NCBI GenBank assembly: GCA_024196135.1
Contig: JAMQCK010000259.1
Coordinates: 1 to 33,338 of the forward strand
Origin: Pleurotus ostreatus/Saccharomyces cerevisiae fusant
Lineage: Eukaryota > Opisthokonta
Length of the DNA stretch: 33,338 nucleotides
Direction of reading: 5' to 3'
The notes beneath the pieces are model-generated. The model saw nothing but the letters and a program-made list of their open reading frames with translations, had not been told where the DNA came from and made no database searches. Position 1 is the first letter of the stretch. Each line of letters opens with the position of its first letter. The position numbers and the translations under genes are program-made. Below, piece by piece: positions 19,535-30,836 of the stretch.

Positions 19535-21656
19535 ATGCTCCCGCCGCTGCTATCTGCGCTGGGCTTGGCCATCGTGGCGGCCGTCGCCGGGATCGCTGAT
19601 GCGCGCTCCACGACTGGCGGCTTCCGGAAGGGACTTGGGTTTCGCGAGGCACAGCTTCGCAAGCTGAATGCGGCGGTGAAAGGAGCGCAAGAGCCTCCGG
19701 CGCGCCGGCAGTACGACGAGTTCCCTGAGCAATGGTTTGAACAGCCGCTCGACCATTTCAACAATGAGACCGGAGACACGTTCCTTCAGCGCTATTGGTT
19801 CAGCAAGAGGCACTATACACCTGGCGCTGGCGGTCCCGTCATCGTCCTCGACGGTGGCGAGACTAGCGGAGAGGTGAGTGACGGCATCAGTTCATGACTA
19901 GCTGTGGCTTTGCATAACTGACGATGCCGGAATAGGGCCGTCTACCCTTCCTCGACACTGGAATTGTAGAGATACTGACCCGTGCCACTGGCGGTGTTGG
20001 CGTCATTCTCGAGCATCGCTACTATGGTATGCCGATTTCGTCGTGCCTCGGCGACGACTTGAACTTACGCTGGCAGGCGAGACGCAGCCCGTGCAAAACC
20101 TCACGACAGACTCCCTTCGTTTCCTCAACAATGACCAAAGTGCCGCTGACAGCGCCTATTTCATGGCCAATGTCAAGTTCGACGGCATTGACGAGGATCT
20201 GACCGCGCCTGGTACGCCTTGGATTTATTATGGAGTACGTACATTCCGCGACTTGCTTTACCTGCCCTAGATGCTTATGCCGCTCTCAGGGCTCCTACGC
20301 AGGCGCTCGCTCCGCGCACATGCGGGTACTCTACCCAGATCTGGTCTGCGGAGCGATAGCGTCCAGCGGTAAGACCCTTTCTCGCACTTTGTACGCCTGA
20401 GCTTACGCCTAACAGGCGTCACGCATGCTATCATCGAGGACTGGGAGTACACTGAGACCATCCGCAAGGCCGCACCCGCCAACTGCTCTCTCGGACTCGA
20501 GAACTCCATCCAGACGATTGACAGCATCCTCACTGAGGGCGGCTCGGCAGCAGACGACCTCAAGGCGCTCTTTGGGCTCGCAGGTCTTGAGCACAACGAC
20601 GATTTCGGCAATGTGTTGCGCAACCCGGTGTTCAACTGGCAGTCCAAGTGCTGGAACGACGAATGCGGCGACGACTCGTTCGATCAGTTCTGCGAGTCGC
20701 TGACCAAGGCGCCGAATAATAGTGCAGTTGCTGACGCAGCCTATGGAGATCCCCGTAGGTCGGTGAACGTGACCGACAATCTGGCGGTGGACTACGTCTT
20801 GCAGAACTATGCCAACTACATCAATCAGGTTGGTGGCTCCTTCTCCAAAGGCGAAAGGTATCCTGACGCCTTCGCCAGACGTATGCGGCTGGATGCGCAG
20901 GCCATGTCGAGCAGGTAAGTCGTCTTCCCCTACCGAACATCTATATCCTCACCTCTCTCAGTGCTTCGGCTCCTACAATGACACAGACTACCAAGGCACT
21001 GGGTTAGACCAGGATTGGCGTCTCTGGCAATTCCAGGTCTGCACGCAGTGGGGCTTCTTCAACGTACGTTGGATCACAATTTGCTATCCCCTTTACTGGT
21101 TGACTGAACTTCTGCCTCAGGTTCCCCCTCCCGACCCTGATCAGCCGCGTATCATCTCGTCCTTCATCACTCTGGAGTCTGAGTCCAAGATCTGCAAGCA
21201 AGCCTACGCACCCGGCGAGCACTTCACCGTGCCAGCCGAGCCCAACATTACCGCCGTCAACGCGCTTGGAGGCTACGATATCGCAGCCGACCGGCTCGCC
21301 ATCATCGACGGCGAAGGTGAGAACTCGCATGCATCTGCCTCCCTTCGCTCGGCTGACCATCTTCGCAGTCGACCCATGGCGCCCCGACACGCCTCATTCC
21401 TTGGACGCGAAGCCTCGCGAAGATACGACCATCAGGCCTTTCAAGCTGATTCCAGGTATGTCTATTCATCTACATGCCTCACTTACCCAGCTCACGAAAT
21501 CAATGTGCAGGCGCCGTACATCACTACGACGAGTATGGCCTCGCCGACATCTCGCAGGAGCCGCCCGAAATTCAGCAAATCCACGAAGAGATGATCGCCT
21601 TCGTCACGGAATGGCTGAAGGAGTGGAACCAGACCAAGAGCGCTAGCACGTCCTAA
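19535..21656 (+). CDS. Serine peptidase family S28 (prolyl carboxypeptidase-like), copy 1
   Basis: Ten exons: 19535-19873, 19936-20026, 20077-20234, 20290-20368, 20416-20828, 20879-20914, 20962-21063, 21121-21316, 21369-21455 and 21511-21656; 548 aa, with all phases closing. The N-terminus MLPPLLSALGLAIVAAVAG is a signal peptide. S28 enzymes remove residues at Pro bonds in acidic compartments or the medium. Visible family blocks: FEQPLDHFN (69-77), HRYYGE (140-145), nucleophile motif GGSYAG (196-201, S198), DGEVDPWRPD with the catalytic Asp at about 473, and AVHHYDE with the His at about 504-505. Several N-x-S/T sites (NETG, NLTT, NCSL, NVTD) fit secretion. The exon lengths 91, 158, 79, 102, 196 and 87 recur exactly in the second S28 gene. 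Confidence 0.93.
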
Positions 21657-21996
21657 GTCGCTAGCTGCTTGTCTTTGTAGCGCATGGCGGACTCGTATTG
21701 TTCAGCACTCGTCCGTCGTTCATTTCTTGCCCGCGTTCAGGCTGTATAGTAGAAAGGGTGTGTCGTAGGGGAATACAGTACAAGCCTTCTGGTATCTACA
21801 GGGCGAAGTCCATGCACCCGTGCCATAGGGCGCGGGCGGATAAGTATACAGCTATATAGAGGTAAAGTACTTATTGTCATAGCAATCGTGAAGCACAATA
21901 GCGACTGTGAAGCACAGCATAACACAACTTAAATCGTGAGTAGGGGATCCAAACCGAGAGCGTCAAGCTTCTGCAGATCGTCCTATAGACAGCAGG
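21657..21996. other. Convergent intergenic region, no gene seen
   Basis: 340 bp between the stops of S28 peptidase 1 and the KRE6-like gene. AT-rich compared with its surroundings; probably two 3' UTRs. Confidence 0.5.
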
Positions 21997-24410
21997 TTAT
22001 GTGCACCCATCGTACTTGGAGTTGCGAGGGAAGTTGTAGCCTGCCTCGGACCAGGTCGTTGCGTTGACATTATCGTAAGCGGATCCATGGCTAGAAAGGA
22101 GAGTGAGCTCGAAGATCACATCGTAGTATGCAAAGACTCACTTGTCGATGTAGTCAGCCGTCGGTCGGTTCGGTGGACTGCACGTCACGCCATCTCTCAA
22201 CCCCTCGCGCTGATAGACGCGTACATAGTCAACAAGCATCTGCGCAGGGAACTGCATATGCTTGAAGTCCTGCTGCTGGAAGCTCGGCGCCATGCCCAGG
22301 TTGATGATCATGTACTGTGCCGCGCGTCAGCATACCGCACCTTGCTCACCAGCGCACTCACTCACCATCGGCTCCTCAGAGATGAGTCGCGGACCCATGT
22401 CTATGCTCGAGTCCCCGCCGACCGTCTCCGCCGTGATCCTCCAGGTCTCCTTCCCGTCGAGGTACCACGTTATGTATCCCTCGTCGCGGTTGTCCGGATT
22501 GCTCCACCATTCGACCCCGTACGTCGTATACGACCCGCTGTACCCGCTGTCCGGGATGTACGACAGCGCGGATACCGCCTGCTGCCACACGCCTCCCTTG
22601 TAGGTGTTGTATTCCGTGACGCTCTCGTCGTAGATCGTCGTCGCGGACGAGTCGTTGTCGAACTGGTACTCGCGGTTGAAGGGCGCGATCTGGTACGACT
22701 GTGACGCTTGCCCGCGCCAGACGTCGACGTCGACCTGCGCTTCGAGCAAGTCGATCTCGGGCACGCCGCGCCCGTAGCTGACGTCGGGCCCTGGGTGGTC
22801 GCTACCTGGGCATGTGCAGGCGGAGAGGCGCTGGCCAGGGAGGAAGCTGAGGGGACCGCCGGAGTCGCTGGCCGTGGAGACATCGGGCGAACCGCTCTTG
22901 TCTGTCTGGTTTGGGAACGTGCCCGCGTCACACGAGTCGTACGTATATGGCCAGTTGCCCTCCGTCGTCGCTCCATACCCCGCGCGACCGAGATTACCCA
23001 TCGTCCACGCGCCGGGCCAGAAACCGGGCGTCTCGGGGCTCCCGGGCAGGCTGATGCGCATTTCAATGTACCCCGTGTTGAAGCAGACCTTGTTCCACGA
23101 CTGCAGCATGCCGCTCACGAAGTTCAGGTCGTTCTTCTCCTCTTCGGTCATCGTGATCACGAGGTTGCCGTCGCGCGTGGTTATGGCCTGTGGCGCGGAG
23201 TCAATGAGCTGGCGATCGCGACGGATATAGGTGGGTACGGACCTTGGGGTCATACCACTCGATGTCACCGGTGGGCCAGTAGTGCAGGTCCACGGCCTCC
23301 CAGTATGGGTCGTCGCCTGGGTTGAAGGTCCGGTCGTTCTGGTTGAACTCGTCGCTGAACACGAGGTTGTACTTCTTCCCATCCGAGCCGGTGCGCTCTG
23401 TAGCGTCGTCGGGCGTGTCGCCGTCAATGAGGAGCTTCATGTGAAGGTCCGGTACCTGCCCACTACCGTTTATACCGCCCTATGAAAGGTTGTTAGACGA
23501 GGTGCCTGCATGCAAGTGCCAGTGCGCCACACACCAGGTTGTACCCGCTATAGGACACCTGGGGATGGCCGAACTCGTAATACATTGGGTAACCCAGGAA
23601 AAGCATGAGCAGCCCGCAGACGAGGATAACGAGCGCGGTGAGGTTGACCCATCCGCGTCCGGAGAATAGCGTGAAGTCAAAATAGTCCCGTCGCGCATCG
23701 GGGTTATGCAACGCGTCGTCGATCTCGGGATCTTTTTCCCAAAGGTATTGGGGAACGGTGTTGGTGGTCATTGGTGCTGCAATTACGGTCGGGGGAACTG
23801 CAGCAGCGACGGGAGGGGCGGCAGCAGCAGCAGCTGTTGTCGGGGGTTTCTCTCGTAGTTGGGGCGGGGGCGCTTCCCCAGCATAGCCGTTCGTAAAGCG
23901 CGAGCTGGTATGCCCATTCGCGTAGCCGTTTGCGTAACCGTTCGTGTAGCCGTTCCTCCGTTGCGGCTCTGGTGGTGCATACTGCAATTCTCACTCAGCA
24001 TGTCGGGTTGCATTCCATTCAACATGACCACGTACTGCATACGGGCCGTACCCTCCCCCAATCGCGCCCGTCGCTACACCTTGTGCAATGGTCCCCCTCC
24101 CGTTCGTCGCTCTGTAAGCACTGCTTGCAGACGGCGTGCGCGCATGCGTCGGTGCCCTCTCGTATTGGTGTGTATGTGATCGTGAGCTCGTAGCAGGCTG
24201 TGATCGTGAGCTCGAAGGCTGCGCCCGGGAGCTAGTAGGTTGCGTTCGTGAACTAGAAGTAGGCTGTGCTCGTGAACTCGTAGTCTGTCGTGGTGGGCTC
24301 GTTGTTGGCACTGCGCCATAGTCGGGCGTCCTGCGCGATGAGCGCTCGCGTTCCCGCTCTCGCTCGCGGTCGCGGTCTCGTCGCTGGCCTGAGTGGTGGC
24401 GGGAGGACAT
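21997..24410 (-). CDS. KRE6: KRE6/SKN1 family beta-glucan synthesis-associated protein
   Basis: Six exons: 24410-24036, 23981-23535, 23479-23243, 23187-22366, 22314-22142 and 22090-21997; 715 aa, with all phases closing. The start is the ATG of MSSRHHSGQRRD. Layout: a basic, Ser/Arg/Gln-rich cytosolic N-terminus with repeats; one membrane segment at about 237-255 (VNLTALVILVCGLLMLFLG), giving a type II protein; then a lumenal GH16-like domain. It carries YNLVFSDEFN, the catalytic-type motif EIDLLE (E497, D499, E502), DYVRVYQ and the family end WSEAGYNFPRNS. KRE6/SKN1 proteins act in the secretory pathway and are needed for beta-1,6-glucan in the fungal wall. Length and single membrane segment match the family. 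It converges with S28 peptidase 1. Confidence 0.95.
24180..24300 (-). repeat. Short repeats coding for SSRxQP units in the KRE6-like N-terminus
   Basis: Imperfect units of about 21-27 bp encode successive SSRAQPT, SSRTQPT, SSRAQPS and SSRSQPA segments. A second repeated stretch at about 23920-23965 encodes NGYTNGYANGYANG, and an R-D/R-E run lies at about 24345-24390. These are low-complexity repeats in the cytosolic tail and are likely to vary in copy number between strains. Confidence 0.7.
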
Positions 24411-24943
24411 GATGGAGGAGATCAACTCTGAAGTGACGTCCAATCAACACGCGCATGCGGCGCGGGGAACTCAAGCCAGGGCTCGATGGCTGTGCCGGCG
24501 CTTATTTCTCGGTGATGCCCGAGGAAGTTCGACTTTGTACGCGAAAGTCGTCAAGCCCTTCTCTGAGCGCTGCCAGGTATGGGCCGAGGAAGTGTAGACA
24601 GTATCCCTTCCGTACATGGTCCACAGCCCTCGCACGGGCTTGCAAGCCGTTGACATGGCGCCCATGCTGAAATGAAACCACACGTGTCCAACGCGCGCAG
24701 TCGAGCACCCAGACGAAGGCTATACGCACGGTTACCCTGGATTTGACCGAGGCATACGATGCGTTGTCGACACGGAGGCTCCTCCGTCCCTGAAACTGAG
24801 GGGAAAAAGAGGTGTATGCCTTCCCTTACTCGCGCTGCCCAAAAATGTCGCAAAAATCATAGAAAAGATTCGAATTCTTGCCCAATCTTCCACTCCTCGC
24901 TCCCCAATCTTCGTTCCCTTTCCTCCCTTTCGCGGCCAAAAGA
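24411..24943. other. Intergenic region between the KRE6-like gene and tRNA-Ser
   Basis: 533 bp with no convincing gene; the short overlapping frames show no motif. It should contain the promoter of the KRE6-like gene (transcribed leftwards). The last bases, complement of CCAAAAGA just left of 24944, form the T-run terminator of the tRNA. Confidence 0.45.
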
Positions 24944-25034
24944 CGACACCAGCAGGATTCGAACCTGCGCCCTCAGAGAGGAAGAGATGCGGGCTTATTC
25001 GAATCTCTCGCGTTAACCACTCCGCCATAGTGCC
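24944..25034 (-). tRNA. tRNA-Ser(CGA): tRNA-Ser (anticodon CGA) with a 9-nt intron
   Basis: Read on the minus strand, the acceptor stem GGCACTA pairs with TGGTGTC (with G-T pairs), with discriminator G. The D-arm is GCG...CGC, the anticodon stem AGAGA/TCTCT, the anticodon loop TTCGAA with CGA at positions 34-36, a long variable arm CCTC-TCT-GAGG typical of Ser, and the T-arm GCAGG-TTCGAAT-CCTGC. About 9 extra bases (TAAGCCCGC) sit after position 37, the usual place for a nuclear tRNA intron, leaving a mature length near 82 nt. A TTTT run follows directly at the 3' side, as expected for Pol III. CGA decodes UCG Ser codons. Confidence 0.9.
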
Positions 25035-25583
25035 TTGGGTCTTCAAGATAGGGGCACAGCCACAGCCGCTTGCCCTTTTACTTACGACCTGCTGGTCCTA
25101 CGGAGCCTGGTCAGTCAATAAGCGGAAGACATCCTCAAGGCCACTATGAACACACCATCAAGTGTGGATGGAGTATAGGACCATAACAATATCAGGGCGT
25201 CGAATGGTTCCCCTCTTGAACACCTTGAAGCGTCAAGTCGGCGACGATTACCTGGTCAGCAACATACCTTGACGGTGGACAGTGACCAGCCGGGCCTACA
25301 GCACGATGTCCAGCAACAACGCGAAGAAGCGAAGAGGTAGAGGCACGACAGGAAGGGGTCGTGTTTGGACTGCACGGGCGAATTGGGTTTTTCCAAGGGG
25401 TAGGTCATCATTCGTGTTGTTTGATCTGTGCATTGCAAGTTGTGCGGCGTGATACTATCTATCTAATGGAGGCGTCAGTCGACTCCCCCTACTGACTTGC
25501 ACTGCAGACATACCAGTAGTATACCCTTCATAGTACTCATCGTACTACCCACAGTGTTAGCATCCTTGTCCTGCGCTTCAACC
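25035..25583. other. Intergenic region between tRNA-Ser and S28 peptidase 2, no gene seen
   Basis: 549 bp with no frame of coding character and no obvious repeat. It should hold upstream sequence of the tRNA and the 3' UTR of the second S28 gene. Confidence 0.45.
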
Positions 25584-27875
25584 TCAAGCCCTTGTCGCGT
25601 TCCACTCCTTCAGCCACTCCGTCACGAAGAGGATCATCTCTCCATGGATCTGTTGAATCTCGGGCGGCTCGTCGGCGAGGTTGAGGTAGCCGTACTCGTC
25701 GTAGTGGTGGACGCCGTCTGACGCAGAAGGTGATCAATTCGTAGGTCATTGAAGAGGAGGACCAAAAGACCAAGGGGTAAGACGAAGAGATAGAAACACT
25801 CACTCGGAATCAACTTGAACGGCTCGCTAATCGTATCCTCCCTCTCATTCGCATCCTCCGAATGAGGTGTGTCCGGTCGCCAAGGGTCCACTGTAGACAG
25901 TCCTGTCAGCGTCAGACACTCTCCTCCAAACGTCGCTGGCACCGCTAGCCGATGCCGCGAGTGTTCGAGTCAGCACTCAGAACGAACCACCACTCACCCT
26001 CCCCATCAATGATTGCCAACCGCTCCGCGCGAATATCGAAGTCGCCCAGTACATTGACCGCCGTCACGTTCGGCATGCTCGGGACGGCGAAGTGCTTGCC
26101 GGGCGGGAAGGCCTGCTTGCAGATCTTGGACTCGTGCGCGAGGGTGATGAGCTTGGAGAGGATGCGCGGGTGAGAGGGATCGGGTGGGGCGGTCTGGGAG
26201 GGTGGAGTGTCAGTTGGAGGAACGGTAAAGTTGGAGGAAAGGTAAAGCTGGTCAGAGGAAGTTCGAGGGAAAAGGAGGGCAGGAGAAAAGTAGGGCATGA
26301 TGAGACGTACAGTGAAATAGCCCCATTGCGTGCAAACCTGGAAGAGCCAGAGCCTCCACGTTTGGTCGAGGTCGGTCGCGAGGTATTGTGAGTCATCGTA
26401 TGAGCCGAAGCACTGGTTCAGTCAGTCAAAGGTACCCCAGTCATGGAGAAGAGTGGCGTACCTCTTCAATGGTGTTGTCTGAGCAACGCGACACGACATT
26501 CTGCTTGTCCTCAGCAAGCGTTCTTGGCACGAAAGAGGCAACAGCCCACCTCCCGAATATACTTCGCATAGTTCAACACCGAGAAGTCCAACGTCAACCC
26601 CTCCCCAACATCCACCAACCTCTCCTCATGCCCATACTCCAACGCCTCCAAATGCGCCGCTGGCGCCTTCCCCAGCACCTCACAGAAGTCCTCGAACGCG
26701 GTGCTCCCGAAGTTCGGGTCCCAGCACTTCGCCTGCCAATATCCCAGCGGCGAGGACAGCACTGAAGCGAAGTCGTCGTCGTGCTCCAGGCCTGACAGGC
26801 CGAACAAAGCCTTCAGGGCGCGCGCGGGGAAGCCGCCACGGGACAAGATGGCGTCGATGGTCTGGATGGAGTTCTCAAGGTGGCGGGCGCAGGCTTCGGG
26901 GGCGGAGCGGCGGATGACCTCCATGTACTGCCAGTTGGTGATGTCGGCGTGGGTGACGGCTAGTGGAAGTATGAGAAGGATGTTAAGTGCGAGGAAGGGC
27001 ATGTATGCGTACCGCTGGAAGCGATGGCACCGAAGACAAGGTCGGGGTACAATACGCGCATATGTGCGGCGCGTGCACCGGCGTACGAGCCCTATGCAGA
27101 TGATTAGACGCGTGAATTGAGTAGCGAGCGCGTATACGCACCCCATAGTAGATCCACGGCGTCCCAGGAGCAGTCAGGTCCTCGTCGATGCCGTCGAACT
27201 TCACGTTCGCCATGAAGTTCGCGCTGTCGGCCGCGCTCTGCTCGTTCGTCAGGAAGCGCAGCGAGTCCGTTGTGAGGTTCTGAATGGGTATGGTCTCCCC
27301 TAGAGTATACAACTCAGTTCTGCGCTGATACAGCCACGAAGGGAGGTACTCGCCATAGTACCGATGCTCTAGGACAACACCCACGCCGCCGGTGGCGCGC
27401 GTCAGGATCTCTACTATCCCCGTGTCAAGGAAGGGGAGTCTGTCCTAGACGCACACAGATCAGCTACAGCTCTTCTCAACAGCACCTCCACACGCACCTC
27501 CCCGCTAGTCTCCCCTCCATCGAGTACAATGACCGGCGCGTTTGTCCCCGGTACGTAGTGCCGCTTGTTCACCCAGTACCGCTGTCCGAACGTGTCCCCG
27601 GTCTCGTTGTTGAAGTGGTCGAGCGGTTGCTCGAACCATTGGGCGGGGAACTCCTCGTACGCCTGGTTCAATGACTCCTGTGAGGTGTATGCCTGCTGGA
27701 GCGAGTCCTGCGCGGAGTACGACGCGTCTGCTAATGCCTCCCAGCGCGCGTTCCGCGCGTTGAGTCTGACGAGATTGACGCCCTGGGGCCCGAGGGCACT
27801 TATAAGCCCAGCATCATGCGCTGCGGTGATGCCAGATAGCAAAGTCAGGGATAAGAAAGCCAAAGGGACGCCCAT
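25584..27875 (-). CDS. Serine peptidase family S28 (prolyl carboxypeptidase-like), copy 2
   Basis: Exons: 27875-27498, 27444-27354, 27299-27142, 27091-27013, 26959-26550, 26500-26462, 26412-26311, 26193-25998, 25890-25804 and 25717-25584; 557 aa. Signal peptide MGVPLAFLSLTLLSGITAA. Family blocks: FEQPLDHFNNE, HRYYGE, GGSYAGARAAH with the nucleophile Ser, DGEVDPWRPDTPHS with Asp, and GVHHYDEYG with His; it ends EWLKEWNATRA. It is a close paralogue of the gene at 19535, in opposite orientation, with six exon lengths identical. The N-terminal spacer SYSAQDSLQQAYTSQESLNQAY is specific to this copy. Intron 27300-27353 has a GC donor (GCGAGT) where copy 1 has GT at the same codon phase. If unspliced it stays open and adds 18 residues (575 aa). 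Role as for copy 1: secreted prolyl peptidase. Confidence 0.92.
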
Positions 27876-28064
27876 GGGTGGATGGCGGTCCCGAACAAGG
27901 AGTGCGGGGTCTGATGCCGGTCACAATTGGACATCACATCCTCACTGAAGACTTTGTGAACGTCTATATGGCGTGTAAAGAGTCGAATCTATAGCATGTA
28001 TGATTTCTCTGACCTCGTGCATACATAGCAATAAGAAGCATATACATCTACACAGCTAACAAGC

Positions 28065-30454
28065 CTACGCCGGACACAATTTCTGCGCAACCTCCTCGAC
28101 CAGGCTGCTGATTTCTGGCTTCGTGACGCATTCGCCCTTCTCCAGCTTGCCCAGAAGTATGTTCTTCGCCTGCAGCACCTCCAGCAGCGGCACCACCTGC
28201 GTATCGTAGAAGGGCGACAGCCTGAGCAAGAAGGCCAGGCACGCGGTCAAGCGATGAACTAGGCAAACAGTGTTAGCATCCAGATCCACATCTTTGAAGA
28301 CATGCATGCATCCGAGGCCATGCATGAGAAAAGACAACAAGTCACTCACCAACATCCTCCGACGCCCTCTCCTTATCCAACGCCTCCACCACTGCGCTCA
28401 CCATCTCGATCTCCCAATCCTCATCCTCCCCATCCGCATACCCGCCCCCGCCCGACCGCACGCTCTCCACCCGCGCCCTCTGCAACGCCCCCGCGGCATT
28501 GAACGCCACGCTCGCCGCTGCCGTGCGCACCCCCGCGTGCTCGTGCAGCAGCGCCGGGACCAGCATCGCGGTGAACTCCGCACGTGTGGCGCCCGAGGCC
28601 AATGTACGGCCCAGAGTCTGATGAGCGAACGCGTTGGCGAGGAGCCGGAGGGTGGTGAGGAGGAGGTTCCGTGCAGAGGGGTCTCTCTGGTGCGCGCGGA
28701 GGAGGGTGGTGATGGGGTCGAGGGCGTGCGAGGCGATGGCGCTGGCGCACCAGGTGCCCGCGGCGGGGTCGAGGATGACCAGGCGCCAGAGGTCGGCGAG
28801 CGGGAAGAGGGCTTCCGCAGGCAGGATGGACGTGAGTGTCGACGTTGCTGAAGTCCATGCAGTCAAAGCAGCGGGTTGCGCGGTAACGTGCGACGTAGCG
28901 CCGTTGGGCTGCCGCTGCTTGAGGTAGATGAGCATGGTGCCGAGGGCCTGGGTGACCTGAGCCATGGTCATTGGGGCGTCGGCGGGCCAGGTGATGGTGG
29001 TGACGCTGGAGGAGAGCTTGGCGAGGACTGTCTCGAGCGCGGGCACCTGCTTGAAGAGGATGGGGTCGAGGGAGAGTTTCTGTATGGCAGGGAGATCGAG
29101 CTTCGTGTGAGGATGGGCTGCGACGGTCGTCAGTCTTAGTAGGAAGGATACGGTATTGATGGCTTACGAGGGTACGCCTGGTAAAGCAAGAGATCGACTT
29201 CTGAGCGAAGTGCAGCTGCGTTGGCACCCTTCACTTCGCTTATCTACACAATGTCGTCGTCAGTACAAGGATCACTTGCCCCAAACCTTCTCCTACTCAC
29301 CTTCTGCCCATCCAAAAAGAACAAAAACGTGGGCGTCGCCCTAATCCCATACTCCGCCGCCAACGCCTGCCCCTGCCCCACCCGAATATCAATCGACGTG
29401 AACGCCGCCCCGCGCCCGCTATGGCCCACCCGCACCCCCTTCTCCTCCGCCAACCTCTCAAACTCAGGCGCAATCGCGCGGCACGGGCCGCAATACTGGT
29501 CCGTGAAGTCCGCAACAACCGCGCGGTGGGCCTTTAGCAGATTATGAAAGGAAGCAGGGTTGGTACAGGGGTGGATGGGCGCGGTGAGGGTGTCGGTGGC
29601 GTGGAGGGGTTGTTGGGAGGGTTGGGTGGATGGGCCTGCCCCGCCTGCGGCTTGGGAGGCGACGGCTTGGAGGATGGAGGAGGCGAGGGCGGGGTTGGAG
29701 GCGAAGTCGGCGGATGGGGCGGGTGCGGGTGCGGTGGGTGCGCCGGGAGTAGGGCGGCGATACATGTTGTCGATGGTCGGGCGGAGGGCAGCGCCGAAGG
29801 GGGTGGAGAGGAAGTCACTGGGGAGATCTGAGGGGGCAATGAGTCCAGGCTCAAGCATAGGAAGAGAGCTTCATACCCTTGATGCGTTCCGGTATCGACC
29901 CTCCAGTGAGGAAGCCAATGACATCGTTGGTGAACGAGTTGCAATTGAAATCTGCGCCAGTCCTTTAGCTACGCCGAGGCATGCGGCCTCTGTCGAAGCA
30001 TACCTAGTAGATGATACTGCAGCAAGAAGTCAGTACCCAAAGCAGCAAGATTGATACGCCAGAACGCACCTTGTCCGCCGTGTAATGCTGCCTCATCTCC
30101 TCAAGGTACTCATTGAAAGTATCCTCATCTATTGCTGTCTCCCCCATGTCTATCACCTCCAGAGGTTGCCCATGCTAATTTCAAATGTCAGCGGAAGGGA
30201 TGTCGTTTGTGGGGGAACGCACGCACATGCGATCGGCCAGGCTGTGTGATGCTAATGCCTTGTCCGTAGAATATCTCCTTCCCGAATGCAACGACAGAGG
30301 TATGCCTGCGTAGAGCGATCAGCCCACCATCTCAGTACCAGAGCATGTATACGCACCAGATCCCGTCTATCTGCTTCCCTGTAAGCTGCAGGGAAAGCTG
30401 CTTCGCCAACCCATTGCTGAGATCGTAGACGTAGAGCTTCACTGGGGACGTCAT
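28065..30454 (-). CDS. PPPDE peptidase-thioredoxin-PUL domain fusion protein
   Basis: Nine exons: 30454-30357, 30305-30227, 30174-30070, 30016-30004, 29951-29877, 29827-29301, 29243-29168, 29117-28350 and 28258-28065; 644 aa, with all phases closing. Residues about 1-140 form a PPPDE (DeSI-type) thiol peptidase: [17 protein letters not shown], catalytic His in [10 protein letters not shown] and Cys in [18 protein letters not shown] Pro/Ala-rich linker leads to a thioredoxin domain with active site QYCGPCRA and the cis-Pro loop [13 protein letters not shown]. The C-terminal ~270 residues form a PUL domain, an armadillo-like fold that binds Cdc48/p97. PPPDE proteins are deSUMOylating or deubiquitinating-type peptidases, so the fusion probably works in Cdc48-linked modifier turnover in nucleus or cytosol. 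This domain order is known in fungi. One exon is only 13 nt. Confidence 0.92.
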
Positions 30455-30836
30455 GTCACCGGTAGACTTGCGGTCGAGTTGCGAAGGTGTTCAAACAGAC
30501 TACTGAAGGGGGGAAGATCAATGTTATTGGGAGAGGTACCGTATAAGTACAGGCAAGTGTAGAACAGGATGGAAGTCGAGAGAAACAAGCGCCCGCGGGA
30601 CAGTCGCCGCGTCAGCTCGGGCCGCATCATTGTTCGCGGTCACGTGGATAGTTCGACTTCAAAACGCGTCGCGGCTGGCCTCCGTTTTCGATGGCCTGAA
30701 CCTACGCCTTGAGTACGGCTCCTGTTCACCTAGATCAGGAATATAGCTAGCTACATTGCGGACTTGTTGGGACGAGTCCTGCCTCGAATTTCTGGAGCGA
30801 AGGGAAGAAAGAAAGATTTCATTCCGCTTGCACAGA
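30455..30836. promoter_or_regulatory. Upstream region of the PPPDE-Trx-PUL gene
   Basis: About 380 bp between the ATG at 30454 and the MITE. A GTATAAGTA element at about 30540-30548 in plus-strand numbering is not in the orientation expected for this gene. I see no gene here. Confidence 0.35.

Noticed and set aside
22087..23325. Two plus-strand frames of 205 codons each over the KRE6-like gene
   Set aside because: They are antisense to a fully supported gene and show no recognisable sequence.
24180..24300. Tandem repeats considered as a CRISPR-like or satellite array
   Set aside because: The units are short, have no spacers and keep the reading frame of the KRE6-like N-terminus, so they are coding repeats.
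24551..25046. Minus-strand frames near the tRNA
   Set aside because: They overlap the tRNA and change composition along their length; no conserved motif is seen.
28421..29227. 268-codon minus-strand frame in the PUL region
   Set aside because: This is a His/Arg/Pro-rich shifted frame of the PPPDE-Trx-PUL gene; the true frame continues through phased introns.
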